Position numbers and translations under genes: made by a program. A stretch of 64,000 nt of DNA from Stictocephala bisonia (Eukaryota; Arthropoda; Insecta; Hemiptera; Membracidae): positions 1 to 64,000 of the forward strand of contig JAQJVL010002664.1 of the NCBI GenBank assembly GCA_035578905.1, read 5' to 3'. Numbering within the stretch: the first letter of the stretch is position 1; the number at the start of each line of letters is the position of its first letter. Under the pieces are notes generated by a model. It was not told where the DNA came from. It was given only the letters and a program-made list of their open reading frames with translations, and did no database searches. Shown here in pieces: positions 33,270 through 44,238 of the stretch.

Positions 33270-35111
33270 GTGGTAAAAAATGAAATTTCTTTAGCTTATC
33301 GTAATTATACAATCAGCATTGAGAATGATATTAGTTCGGACAGTAGTAAATTTTGGAGCTTTGTTAAAAGTAAAAAGAATGTAAAAAATACAATGCTGGT
33401 TATGGAATACAATGGAGTAAAACACGATAGCGGAGTGGCGATTGCAGGTGCGTTTGCGGATTATTTTGGTTCCGTGTATGAGCGGTATGTGACGGAGCCG
33501 AGTGTGGAGTGCGCGGAGGAGGGTCCGTGTATGGCTGGTGTGTCGTGCCTTACTCTGCCCCGCCTAAGTACGCAGGATGTACAGGATGCTATTAAAAAAT
33601 TAAAGTCAAAACGAACTACAGGTCCAGATTTACTTCCGCAGTATTTGTTTAAAGGATGTTCAGAACATTTGATTAACCCTCTAACATTTTTGTTTAATCT
33701 GAGCCTAAGAACAAATGTTTTTCCTGATAAATGGAAAACCACTAAAATAACTCCAATTTTTAAGAGTGGTCAAAAATCCCAAATTACTAATTATAGACCA
33801 GTAGCAGTGTTGTCAGTACCAGCGAAGATTTTTGAGATGGTCATTCATAAATATTTATTCAGTCACTTTGAAAAGCATATTACTGTTAAGCAGCACGGAT
33901 TCGTACCAGGAAGATCTGTCAATACTAATTTGCTTTACTTTACAAACTATGTTTCCTCGGGTCTTGATTCTGGGACTCGGACTGACGCTTTATTCCTCGA
34001 CCTGGCGAAGGCATTCGATAGGGTCGATCATTCTATTTTATTGAAAAAATTACATTTCTACGGAGTTTCATCAAATCTTTTACATTTTTTTAAGTCTTAC
34101 ATAGTTAATAGGAAACAATTTGTTCGTTACAGTGGCTTTTCATCATCAACTTTTAACGTTCAATCAGGCGTACCTCAGGGCTCGAACCTGGGGCCTTGCC
34201 TGTTCACCATTTTAATTAATGATTTAATAGATTGCGTACGCTTCGCTGAAACATTGTTGTTCGCTGATGATTTGAAAATGTTTAAATACATTAAAAATCT
34301 TGATGATGCCGCCTGTTTACAGCGTGATATAGACAATGTATTCACTTGGAGTGTTTTAAATAAAATGACTTTCAATGTTTCAAAATGCCACTTAATGACA
34401 TTTACAAGGGCACAAGATTTTTTCAAAAATGATTATTTTTTGAATGGTGTTTTAATAGCTAGAGTAAATAAAATAAAAGATTTAGGCGTATACTTAAATG
34501 ATTCACTATCTTTTAATCCTCATATTGAATTATGCATAGCCTCAGCCAGTAAAATGATGGGTTTCATTTTTAGACAAAGTGCAAGTTTCCAAAACACTTT
34601 AACCATCATTATGCTTTACAATGCTTTCGTTAGGTCGAGGTTGGAGAGTGGGGCTGTCATATGGAATCCAATTCATTCAACATATCGAGAAGCGGTTGAA
34701 AGAATTCAAAAGCGATTTTTAAGATTTCTTTTTTACAAATGTTTTAATTTTTACACGTACACGGTTCCATATGATGAGCTGTTGGTGTTGTTTGGGTTCC
34801 GGAGTCTTGACGCGAGGAGAACACTAATGGGCCTGGTGTTCCTGTATAGACTGTTGCGTGGCAGGGTGGACGATACCGCTAGCTTGGCGGGCCTCTCTTT
34901 CCGTGTACCTACATTTCATAGTCGCAATAAACTTCTGTTCTCAGTTCCCTACTGCCGCACGACGGCACATGCTTCTTCCCCCCTTCACCGCCTCATGACA
35001 TCTTACAATAATTTGCTCCTTTCCGATAATAGTAATGTAGATCTATTTTTTGACTCTTTTAAAATATTTAAAGCTAATTGCCTGTCTTGTTTAAGTCAAC
35101 GCTCTACATAA
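33270..35111 (+). CDS. LINE reverse transcriptase, uninterrupted (613 codons)
   Basis: A complete reverse transcriptase domain with C-terminal region but no endonuclease. Motifs in order: ITPIFKSGQK and NYRPVAVLSV (fingers), HGFVPGRSVNTNL, LFLDLAKAFDRVDHS (first catalytic aspartate), SGVPQGSNLGP, LLFADDLKMF (catalytic aspartate pair intact), NKIKDLGVYLND, and a C-terminal YNAFVRSRLESGAVIW block. The frame opens without an upstream initiator; the first ATG (33270) is close to the truncation. The enzyme would copy its RNA at a nicked target, but without the endonuclease it needs another source of nicks. The absence of stops suggests a fairly young insertion. Confidence 0.85.
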   Translation: MVKNEISLAYRNYTISIENDISSDSSKFWSFVKSKKNVKNTMLVMEYNGVKHDSGVAIAGAFADYFGSVYERYVTEPSVECAEEGPCMAGVSCLTLPRLSTQDVQDAIKKLKSKRTTGPDLLPQYLFKGCSEHLINPLTFLFNLSLRTNVFPDKWKTTKITPIFKSGQKSQITNYRPVAVLSVPAKIFEMVIHKYLFSHFEKHITVKQHGFVPGRSVNTNLLYFTNYVSSGLDSGTRTDALFLDLAKAFDRVDHSILLKKLHFYGVSSNLLHFFKSYIVNRKQFVRYSGFSSSTFNVQSGVPQGSNLGPCLFTILINDLIDCVRFAETLLFADDLKMFKYIKNLDDAACLQRDIDNVFTWSVLNKMTFNVSKCHLMTFTRAQDFFKNDYFLNGVLIARVNKIKDLGVYLNDSLSFNPHIELCIASASKMMGFIFRQSASFQNTLTIIMLYNAFVRSRLESGAVIWNPIHSTYREAVERIQKRFLRFLFYKCFNFYTYTVPYDELLVLFGFRSLDARRTLMGLVFLYRLLRGRVDDTASLAGLSFRVPTFHSRNKLLFSVPYCRTTAHASSPLHRLMTSYNNLLLSDNSNVDLFFDSFKIFKANCLSCLSQRST

Positions 35112-35159
35112 TTTTGTTTTGTTTATTACTCTTTTACGAATTCTATATTGTTAACTGTT

Positions 35160-35385
35160 CAAAATATATTTATTACTGTTATTATTTATTGTCGTTATGG
35201 TTGTCAATTGTTTAAAATATTTATTACTGTTATTATTTATTGTCGTTATGGTTGTCAATTGTTTAAAATATTTATTACTGTTATTATTTATTGTCGTTAT
35301 GGTTGTCAATTGTTTAAAATATTTATTACTGTTATTATTTATTGTTGTTATTGTTCTTAATTGTTTAAAATATTCATTACTGCTA
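35160..35385 (+). repeat. 51-bp tandem repeat in the LINE D 3' region
   Basis: Units begin at 35170, 35221, 35272 and 35323 with 'ttattactgttattatttat' and end in 'ttgtcaattgtttaaaatat'. The period is 51 bp, with about four units of which the last is diverged. Because 51 is divisible by three, two repeat-only open frames appear; they are not genes. Confidence 0.92.
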
Positions 35386-35661
35386 TTGTTGCTGAATGCT
35401 AGTCTATACTAATATTAGTTATTATTTTTATTTAATTGCATGTCATTATATTTTTTGCCTCCTCATCAAGCATGTATTGTTCCGTTCCATATAAATTTCA
35501 GTTATATTTGAATCTATAGTATTTCAGTTTGGTATTCTTATTTTTTGTTATTTTTATAATGTGAAGTGATTTAGTGAATAAGTTATAAAACCCACAAACA
35601 TAAATATATGTATTAATATGAACTGCTTCAGTGTAATTGGTTTTGACTGTATTGAAGCATG

Positions 35662-35692
<31 letters not shown>

Positions 35693-35699
35693 AGTCAAC

Positions 35700-36332
35700 A
35701 ATTTACTGTGGTAAATTTTTATATAGATAATGCACAAGATAAAAAGGATTAGAGTGATCCAATCTATTAATCAGTTGTGGAATTTGATAACCAAAGCCAA
35801 TTCTATTTCTTGTTGCATAGTTATGTTGCAAACCCAAAAAATTATTATTCTTATTTATAACGTACACAAGAAGATTTTTTACAAAGAGCTTCCTAATGTT
35901 TAAAACAGGAAATTCACTATTTAATAATCTGGTAGGATAACGTTGATTATTTTAGAATGATTTTAATTATTCTCCTTTGCGTCTGGGCCAGGGGCTCCAG
36001 GACTGCCAACGAAGCTTCGTCCCAGACCAGTATACCATACTACAAGAGAGACTGTACATAGGCATAAGACATTTCGGCACTGGTCCAAAGTCAGAACCTC
36101 ACTTAGTTGGGTAAAAGCATACGTTAATTTCCCAATTCGTTGCTTGATATACTGAACGTGTGGAACCCAGCTGAACTTGTGGTCTATAACAACACCTAAA
36201 TACTTATAGTGGTCCACACGCTCAATAATGCCACAACTGCAGGCAGCAGACCTCGGATCACTACAAGAATGAAATTGTAGCGTTCTCAAACCTGGGCCTA
36301 GATCATTTCGTAAATAAATTGGGAGGCATTCT

Positions 36333-36374
<42 letters not shown>

Positions 36375-37490
36375 TTGACAGTAAGAATGTTTTTGTCTAA
36401 CCACCTTTTAATTTTTGTCAAATCTTATGACACCTCCTCCCATGTACCACCTAACAACACTACGTACCACGTAACAAGAGCAGTGTCATCAGCAAACAAA
36501 TATAACAAATTTTTAATATTTACTTTTGAAAGATTATTAATATAAATGAGGAAAATGATTGGTCCAAGAGTGCTACTCTGGATTGCTCCAAATTCAATTG
36601 AAGATGGGTGACCATATATGCCTTCAATGTGAACTCTTTGTTCCCTCCTATTGAAATAACTTCTAAACAAATTTAAGCTGTTATTTTGTATCCCAACGTA
36701 CTTTAATTTTTTAAGTAATTTTTCTCTGTCCAAAGTATCAAATGCCTTAGCAAGATCTAAAAATGTTATTAATATTTTATTTGAACTTTCTTTTCCAAAA
36801 TTTGAAATAGTTAACTTAGAAATATCAAACAGTGCATCTGAGGTATTTTTGTGCCAACTACACATTTGATATTATTTCATTGTGATTTAGATAATTTGTT
36901 AGTTGATGATTAACACATTTCTCAATTACTTTAGAAACAGTTGTTAGAAGGGATATCGGTCTGAAATTCCTCATTACAGATTTTGATCCTGATTTGAAAA
37001 TAGGAACAACTTTGGCAATTGTTAATGCATTTGGGAACTTGTCAGATCTAATAGTTGAATTGACAATGTGCAATAAAGGTTCAATCATCACTTCAATATC
37101 GTCTTTAATAACATTAGTTGGATCCCAACCAGGTGCCGAACGACGTTTTAAATTTAGTATAGTCTCAAATAGTTCTTGTCGAGTAACAGTTTTCATTACA
37201 AAAACAGAGTGCATGGCATGAGTGACATCTTCATCGACTACAGGCCCATTTTGGGTGACTACTCCAACCAGCTGTCTTCTCACAGAGGAGAAATAATCGT
37301 TAAACATATTGTAGATTTCTTTAATCTTAACTGGAGAGGCAGTGTCCCTGTGCTCACAATAAGCCTCCACAGGGAACCCCTCCCTTTTCACAGGCCTACC
37401 AGCCGGTTCGTTAACTACCTGCCAAAATGTTCTCGAGTTTCCTGAAGCGAGATTAATTTTATTCCTAAAATAGCTAAATGTGGTGATGAT
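35700..37490 (-). pseudogene. LINE E reverse transcriptase, multiply broken
   Basis: The minus-strand order is 36858-37613 (linker with NSRTFWQVVNEPAG, then AKVVPIFKSGSKS, NFRPISLLTTVSKVIEK), then 36425-36865 (ITFLDLAKAFDTLDRE, IQSSTLGPIIFLIYINN where PQGSTLGP is expected, LFADDTALV), then 35963-36421 (KYLGVVIDHKFSWVPH) and a C-terminal HNYATRNRIGFGYQIPQ near 35790. The frames are separated by frameshifts, and a run of about 38 A on the minus strand (36334-36371) is read as polylysine. Both ends are cut by neighbouring LINEs D and F. Confidence 0.82.
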
Positions 37491-37496
37491 TTTACA

Positions 37497-37928
37497 GTGC
37501 AAAAGCCCAAAAATAATCGAAATCATATTGTGAAAAACAACGTTTACAGAACATTCGGGCAGACGATCGGTACTGCAAAATCTAATGCTGCCGGTTCGAT
37601 TGGAGCAATTCATAAATATTCCTTCATTTTTGCTACTAGGTTTGAACCGACTACTAAGAAAGAATGTGTGGAAGATTATGTAACAAATCTATGTAGTGGG
37701 AAGACTGTTACTTGTGAAGAACTTGAAACCAAGTATCCGACTTACAAGTCTTTTAAGGTAGGGTATCCTCAAAAGTTTTCTAGTGTTGTAATGAATGGCG
37801 ATAATTGGCCTGAGGGCATACTTATAAACAAATATTTCACGACTAAAAAAGAGCGATTTAATGTTGCTAGTCCTAGGCCTGCACTAGGAAGTCAAGACGG
37901 AAAAAATTTGTCTAACCAAAAAAACTAG
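37497..37928 (+). pseudogene. LINE F ORF1 C-terminal part
   Basis: A 143-codon plus-strand frame upstream of the endonuclease, with the second half CVEDYVTNLCSGKTVTCEEL, then FKVGYPQKFSSVVMNGDNWP. It has the position and style of the C-terminal domain of LINE/Zator-like ORF1 products that lack zinc knuckles. The N-terminus is lost at the truncation. Function is inferred from position only. Confidence 0.55.
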
Positions 37929-37993
37929 ATGAGTATACAGGCTCTGTTTATTATAGGGAAATGGAGTCTAAATCTTAAGTTAACCTAAAGCTA

Positions 37994-39121
37994 ATGTTCC
38001 TTAATATAAGATCTGTTTTTAATAAGATAGAACTTTTGGAGGCCTTGTTGTTTGAAGAAACCCCCCAAATATTGTGTTTGGCAGAAACGTGGTTAGATTA
38101 CAATAAAAATAAACACATTAAAGTAAATAATTATGTTAAAGTTACAGAGTATTTTAGAGAAAATAAAATAGGGGGAGGAGTTGCTATTTTTCAAAGGATG
38201 AAGGATGGTATAAAAGTAAGCCCTGTCAATAAGATACAGTTAATGTCTGTTGAGGGTGTAATGGAAAGCTGTTGTGCCATAGTAACTTGTAAAAAAACAG
38301 ACTTTTTGTTACTTAACATATATAGGCCACCTGACAAGGTCAAGAATAATTATTTAAAATTTATTGAATTATTTGATGAAACATTAAGTATTGTAAAGAA
38401 TAGTTACGATTTGCCAGTAGTACTATGTGGTGATCTGAATGTGGATAATTTTACTGAAAATTGGGAAAGGGAATATCTTTACGATGTTTTAGATTCGTAT
38501 AACCTACAAGTAACCGACAAAGTTTACACAAGGATAACTGATAGTTCCAGCACTCAGTTAGATTACTTTATTACAGACCTTGAGTCAACTTGTTACAAAT
38601 CTAGTATCTTGCCACCATTACTGTCTGACCATTGTATTTTGAACTTAGAAATCTTCATAGATTTGAAGAGTAAAATTAAGCATAGGATTGAGAAGAGAAA
38701 CATGAGTAAAACAAACTTGGCATTGTTTGAGAATTTAATGTCAAAACAGGTTTGGCCTACTGATGTAGCAGATAAGAATGTTGATGTTCTGTTTAATGAG
38801 TTTTATGATACGTTTTTATATGTTTTTGAAATCTGCTTTCCCAAGACAATTTTTAGTGTTAAGGACGAGTCACAAGTTAAATGGATTACAAATGAGGTAA
38901 TTAAATCTCAAGATGATTTAAAGGAACTTTACTGGCAAACAAGAAACTTATCAAATCAACCAAACACTGTTAAATTAGATTATAGTACAGCTAAGAAGCA
39001 ACATGCTACTCTAGTTGAAAATACCAAGAAACTGTTTTACAAGTCCAAAATTGAAAACTCTAATAACATAACCAAAGAATCGTGGAAAATTGTAAAATGT
39101 TTAACGAGTGACGAAAAATGA
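37994..39121 (+). pseudogene. LINE F endonuclease region (APE type)
   Basis: An open stretch of 375 codons carrying the apurinic-like endonuclease: NIRSVFNKIELLE (catalytic asparagine), LCLAETWLDYN (glutamate), LLNIYRPPDK, VVLCGDLNVDNF (aspartate and asparagine), LDYFITDLES and LLSDHCILNLEI (final aspartate-histidine). All expected catalytic residues are present. It nicks target DNA to prime reverse transcription. After it come a linker helix and a frameshift near 39110 into the reverse transcriptase frame. Confidence 0.82.
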
Positions 39122-40852
39122 TGCAAATATTAGTAATATAAGTATCAAATCAAATGACGAGCTCGTCTCCAACCCTAGTCATGTAGCTAATAATTTTAAT
39201 AAATATTTTGTAGAAGAAATTTTGAAACTAACTGTTGACAATGAAGATGACCTGGATGAGGCTGACTCGTGTGGTTCTGTGGGGGAATTTTTCTTGTGGC
39301 CTGCCACGGTGCAGGAGGTGCATTGTGTTATCGACAAGGTGAGCTCTAAAGCTAGTGCAGGAATAGATGATGTTCCTTGTAGTTTATTGAAACACTGCAA
39401 AGAAGTTATAGCTAAGCCACTTACAGTAATTATAAATAAATCTTTTAAAACAGGTCTCTTTCCTGGTAGGATTAAAACGTCAAAAGTTGTGCCGATTCCA
39501 AAGAACAATGAAAGGGACCAGGTAAAAAACTACAGGCCTGTGGCTGTGCAAAGTGTTTTTTCAAAAATCTTTGAAATGATTTTCTTGAAACGACTTAATC
39601 TTTTTATAAAAATAAACAAATTTTATCTAGCCAGCAATATGGATTTAGGAAACATTTCTCTACTATAGATGCCATATTTGAACTTTTAATAACATTGCAC
39701 GACAGTGTGGATACGTTAAGTGAATCCTTATGTATTTTTTACGACATGACAAAGGCTTTTGACCTCATTTCACATAAGAAGCTGTTCAGGAAATTAAATG
39801 CTTTGGGAATCGATGGAAAATCATTGAAATGGATAAACTCCTATTTGTTAGATCGCTTTCAGGTGGTTAATATTCGCTACACAGGATCTGATGGTCTCAC
39901 AAGACATTATCGTTCAACTATTTCTCCTGCTCTAAACACCGGAGTACCACAAGGCTCAAACCTGGGACCCGTTTTATTTTTGCTGTACGTGAATGACCTG
40001 CCAAGATCGATAGCAGAGGGGAAAGTGTGGTTGTTTGCCAATGATGTGAGCCATCTTATTCATGGTGACTCCGAGTCGCTAAGAGATAGGGGACAGGGAG
40101 GATTGATGGAGATGCAGGAATGGTGTAAAGAGAATAAGCTTTTGCTAAACAAGGGTAAGACAAATGCATTAACATTTTACAATCAGAAGAAACCTGACTG
40201 TTCACCACTACTTAGACTGGATGGAACCAGCATTGCAGTGAAGGATTCAGTAAAATACCTTGGAATTTCTATAAGTAGTAATTTAAGATGGCAGCAACAT
40301 ATAGAGATAGTATGTTCAAGGCTCACCGCTGTGTGCTATATGGTTCGCAGGCTTGTATGTGTGATAGAGCGTGAAGTGTTGATGAAGGTTTACCGTGGTT
40401 GTTTTCATAGCATTTTGAAGTATGGCATTGTAATTTGGGGAGGAAGTCCACATGCTGAACGTGTGTTTTTACTGCAGAAACGCATTGTGAGGATGATTTG
40501 CAAAGCACCTTATTTGGCACACTGTTCACCATTGTTTTTACAGCTGAATATACTTACCCTACCAGCGCTTTTTGTATTGGAATCAGCAGTCATGGTGAAA
40601 AGGAAGCCAGATATTTTTATTAGAAATGAAGAAGTTCATCAGTACCAAACAAGGCAGAGAGACCACATCCATGTACCTCAAGTGTCATCATCCTTGGCAC
40701 AAAATGGACCAAAATACAGCTGTGTGAAAATCTACAATAATGTCCCAGGCAACATAAGGGCGATTGAAGATGAAGATAAATTCAAGATGACTTTGAGAGA
40801 CTACTTGTTGAAGAGGCCATTGTACACAATTGAAGAGTACTTTAATAAATGA
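39108..40852 (+). pseudogene. LINE F reverse transcriptase with mutated catalytic box
   Basis: Two frames, 39108-39668 and 39695-40852, joined by a frameshift near 39650. Motifs: ASAGIDDVPCSLLKHCKE, KVVPIPKNNERDQVKNYRPV, CIFYDMTKAFDLISHKK, NTGVPQGSNLGPVLF, then LFANDVSHLIHG where F/YADD is expected: the first catalytic aspartate has become asparagine. The C-terminal block (LKYGIVIWGGSPHAERVFLL, YTIEEYF) is intact. The copy is therefore inactive as a polymerase by sequence. Confidence 0.85.
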
Positions 40853-40927
40853 GGCCAAAACTAGACGACCACGGTGCAACTGCACTTCTAGTGGGAGATC
40901 ATCAAGTATCAAGTAAGTAAGTAAGTA

Positions 40928-42040
40928 GCTTTCTCTAGTAAAGAATGTAGATTCTTTTCTGTATTTCCCTTCTGTATACAAGTAAAAATCCAAGATAGCT
41001 CAAGTTTTAATATTTTGTCTAGTTTAGTGTGTATATATATATACATACTAAACTAGAGTATTATAAGTGTGAAATAGGGTATAAGGTGTTCATGTATTCA
41101 ATAACTAGTGTGGCAGAGCTGCAAAAAGAAAAATAATTAATAACCATTGAGTTTAGTCCTTAGCTGACACTAATAAAGAGTATTTTACTGTGCTGACTCT
41201 TATCTTACAGTAATTGTTCATACTACTCACATTCTTCATGCATAATTAAGAAGTGCATTAAAGTATAGTCTTGTATAAAAAATAATTCATATCCAAAACA
41301 CATGTGCTGTTATAATTATACAGCATGAGTATATACAATAATACTAATAAGTTATTTACAATGAACAAATCAACCAATTAAAGTCTCTGTTACAAAGGTC
41401 TCATAGATAATATAATCTTTACCTCTTATAAAATATAATTTTGAATTGAAGTAATTATCAATTTATTTTATATATAATTATTATATATTTAAGCTTGATG
41501 GGTTTAAAAGGTCTATTTATATTTGTTTATATTTATATATACATATATTTCTTAATACTATTGAAGACATGAGGATCATGATGCATGGACTTCGATTGAA
41601 ACAAAAATATTTTAATTTATTTCCACTTGTAAACTAGGATTAGTAGAAGCTTTTATTAATATGTTGCAATGTAATTGGATTCATATCTGTATTGTAACAT
41701 GTAAAATTTCAATAAATAAAATAAATAATAGTTAATCTGACATAAATATCCAATTATTAATATTCTTACAATTACTTTAAACATATACAAACAAACTACA
41801 GTATTGAAATAAACCATACAATATCTTTATATCACATCTAATATTTTACACTAAGTTAGTGAATCTTCTAAACATAATGATTCTTCAAAAGTGATTCTGT
41901 AATTTTCTTAAGTCATCAATATTTCTTAATTCATCAATATTGAATTAAAAAGTTCCACCCCTACATTACACAGCAAACTGCACTATAGAATCTACTAAAG
42001 CAAAATATAACGCTTAAGTACATTATGTATGACCATACAG
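40928..42040. other. AT-rich spacer with a possible LINE tail
   Basis: No coding sequence. At about 41640-41730 'gtattgtaacatgtaaaatt' followed by 'caataaataaaataaataa' has the look of a LINE 3' end on the plus strand, without coding remains. Otherwise nothing. Confidence 0.4.
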
Positions 42041-42044
42041 AACA

Positions 42045-43140
42045 TTTAAATGACCTATCCACTGTGTGACCTCATATAATTAAGAACTATTAATCTGGAC
42101 TTCTTAAGAGTTGCAAACACACTGAGTACATTTAAATGGCTTCTTTCCTGTATGTGCCCTCATATATAAACTCACTGAGAACATTTAAATTGCTTCTCTC
42201 CTGTATATGTCCTCATATATAAACTCGTTAAGAACATTTAAATAGCTTCTCTCCTGTATGTGTCCTCATATATAAACTCGCTGAGAGTATTTAAATGGCT
42301 TATCTCCAGTACGTGTCCTCATACATATAAACTCACTGAGAACATTTAAATTGCTTATCTCCTGTATGTGTCCTCATATATAAACTCACTGAGAACATTT
42401 AAATGGCTTATCTCCAGTATGTGTCCTCATATATATAAACTCATTGAGAACATTTAAATTGCTTCTCTCCTGTATGTGTCCTCATATATAAACTTACTGA
42501 GAGTATTTAAATGGCTTATCTCCAGTATGTGTCCTCATATATAAACTCACTGAGAACATTTAAATTGCTTATCTCCTGTATGTGACCTCATATATAAACT
42601 CACTGAGAACATTTAAATTGCTTATCTCCTGTATGTGTCCTAATATATAATATCACTGAGAACATTTAAATTGCTTCTCTCCTGTATGTGTTCTCATACA
42701 TAAACTCACTGAGAACATTTAAATGGCTTCCATCCTGTATGTGTTCTCATATATAAACTCACTATGTACATTTAAATGGCTTCTCTCCTGTATGTGTCCT
42801 CATATAAACTCACTGAATACATTTAAATTGCTTCTCTCCTGTATGTGTCCTCATATATAAACTCACTGTGTACATTTAAACGGCTTCTCTCCTGTATGTA
42901 CCCTCATATATAAACTCACTGTGTACATTTAAATGGCTTCTCTCCTGTATGTGTCCTCATATATAAACTCACTGTGTACATTTAAATGGCTTCTCTCCTG
43001 TATGTGAAAGTATAAACTCACTGAGAACATTTATATTACTTCTCTCCAGTGTGTGTCCACATATGTATTATCAAAGTGGACTTTTGTGAAGTTGTTTAAA
43101 TAATAAATACATTTAAATTGCTTCTCTTCTGTATGTGTCC
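42045..43140 (-). repeat. 53-bp satellite derived from the zinc-finger unit
   Basis: About sixteen units of about 53 bp (for example unit starts 42541 and 42594) between about 42165 and 43010, with worn full-length finger units at either side (42076-42160 and 43030-43110). On the minus strand each unit keeps the linker and first cysteine part of the finger (THTGEKQFKCSQ) but lacks the helix and histidines: 31 bp of the 84-bp unit is deleted between 'tttata' and 'tatga'. A 53-bp period breaks the frame, so the array cannot encode a protein. It continues directly from the 3' end of exon 3. Confidence 0.9.
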
Positions 43141-43518
43141 TCATATATAAACGCACTGAGTATAATTATATAGTTTCCCTGCAGTGTGTGTTCTCAAATG
43201 TACAGCCAAACAGGACTTCTTTGAAGTTCCATAAGCACACTGACTACATTTAAATGGATTCTTTCCAGTGTGTTGTCTCATATGTTTTACCAAAGTCGAC
43301 TTTTGTGAAGATGTATAAAGACAATGCGTACATTTAAATGGCTTCCTTACAGTTTGTGTTCTCATATGTACTACTACGCTGCTCTTCTGTGAGGTTTTAT
43401 TACCAAACTGAGTAAATGTATATTGCTTCTTTCCGGTATGCTCTGTCATATTGTACATAGTGGTATTTGTTCCTTTTGAGTTGTCTGATGTTAGGCCAAT
43501 ATTCTCCAGACTTATTAC
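43141..43518 (-). pseudogene. C2H2 zinc-finger exon 3, truncated
   Basis: The leader VISLENIGLTSDNSKGT matches exons 1 and 2, as does the acceptor 'ttttgtttaag'. Only two proper fingers remain (FKCTHCLYTSSQKSTLVKHM and FKCSQCAYGTSKKSCLAVHL). The first finger has lost both cysteines (YTFTQFGN), and the fourth stops after YNYTQCVYI. About 126 codons remain; the 53-bp satellite lies where further fingers would be. A stable DNA-binding product is unlikely. Confidence 0.8.
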
Positions 43519-44230
43519 CTTAAACAAAAGAATATAATTTTGTTTAAGGTCTAAAGATCGTATTTAAACATTTAGTATATAATAAAACATTGTCTGATAA
43601 AGTCTCATCAGTACCACTTACAGAGGAAACCAACAGTCAGTAATTGTACACAGCTAGAAAAATGTTACATTAACTACTAGGTCCTGGGTAGATATTTGCC
43701 AGAATACAGTAGATCCTTAACCATTCATCTCATCTGTCAGTCAACACAGTTTTTAGAACAACATCTTATTATTAGATCAGCTCAATTTTATACATTAACA
43801 CAGAAGCATTTATTACATTAATACGCAGAAGAATTCTTATATTATGAAAAGACACACCACCACTCAATCTAAACACCACATTGAATTTCACATTTTATTT
43901 ACACTTTGAATATGCTTGAGCAACCTTAACAGATTCCTCTGAATTGCAACTTTTTTCATCCTTTTACACTGAGCAATAAAAGCCACTAGTTTCAGAAAGT
44001 AATATTGTTGAGGCTGTAGTTTCCACCACCATGGCACCTGTCTTGGAATTGTTAACGAGTCTGAAGAAGAGGTGAAAAGGTTGAGCGATCAGGTTTTGCA
44101 GCTATACACTATTTCACGTTGAGAATTCAGTATGGCTCTTATGGACAAACACATCGCTACTAGCTGGTGCAAAAATATAGAGCACTGTCTTCCTGCCCAC
44201 TGTCATATAGCATCCTCACGGTTTAAAAGT
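43519..44230. other. Upstream flank of exon 3
   Basis: About 43580-43760 is homologous to the flank of exon 1. Between 44020 and 44220 the plus strand has a short broken frame (ELLTSLKKR, then LSDQVLQLYTISR) that may be a worn LINE ORF1 coiled-coil stretch. Nothing else recognised. Confidence 0.4.
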
Positions 44231-44238
44231 CTCTATGT

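Larger units (their letters stand above)
33240..35692 (+). mobile_element. LINE D, 5'-truncated, intact reverse transcriptase
   Basis: The reverse transcriptase frame starts at the truncated 5' edge, is followed by a T-rich 3' region with a 51-bp tandem repeat, and ends in an (aaat)n tail at about 35660-35692. The tail directly abuts coding sequence of LINE E on the minus strand, so D probably inserted there. Related to LINE B by tail and 3' region style. Confidence 0.85.
37495..40927 (+). mobile_element. LINE F, nearly full length
   Basis: The element keeps the end of ORF1, the endonuclease, the whole reverse transcriptase and a tail of (aagt)n at about 40905-40927. Only the beginning of ORF1 and the 5' region are missing. 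It directly abuts LINE E on its left. The (aagt)n tail differs from the (aaat)n tails of LINEs A, B, D and L, marking a different lineage. Confidence 0.85.

Noticed and set aside
35148..35412. Two open frames of repeated hydrophobic peptide
   Set aside because: These are a product of the 51-bp repeat in the LINE D 3' region, whose length is a multiple of three.
42165..43010. 53-bp repeats as a CRISPR or as a coding zinc-finger array
   Set aside because: There are no spacers, and a 53-bp period cannot keep a frame; the units are shortened zinc-finger units.
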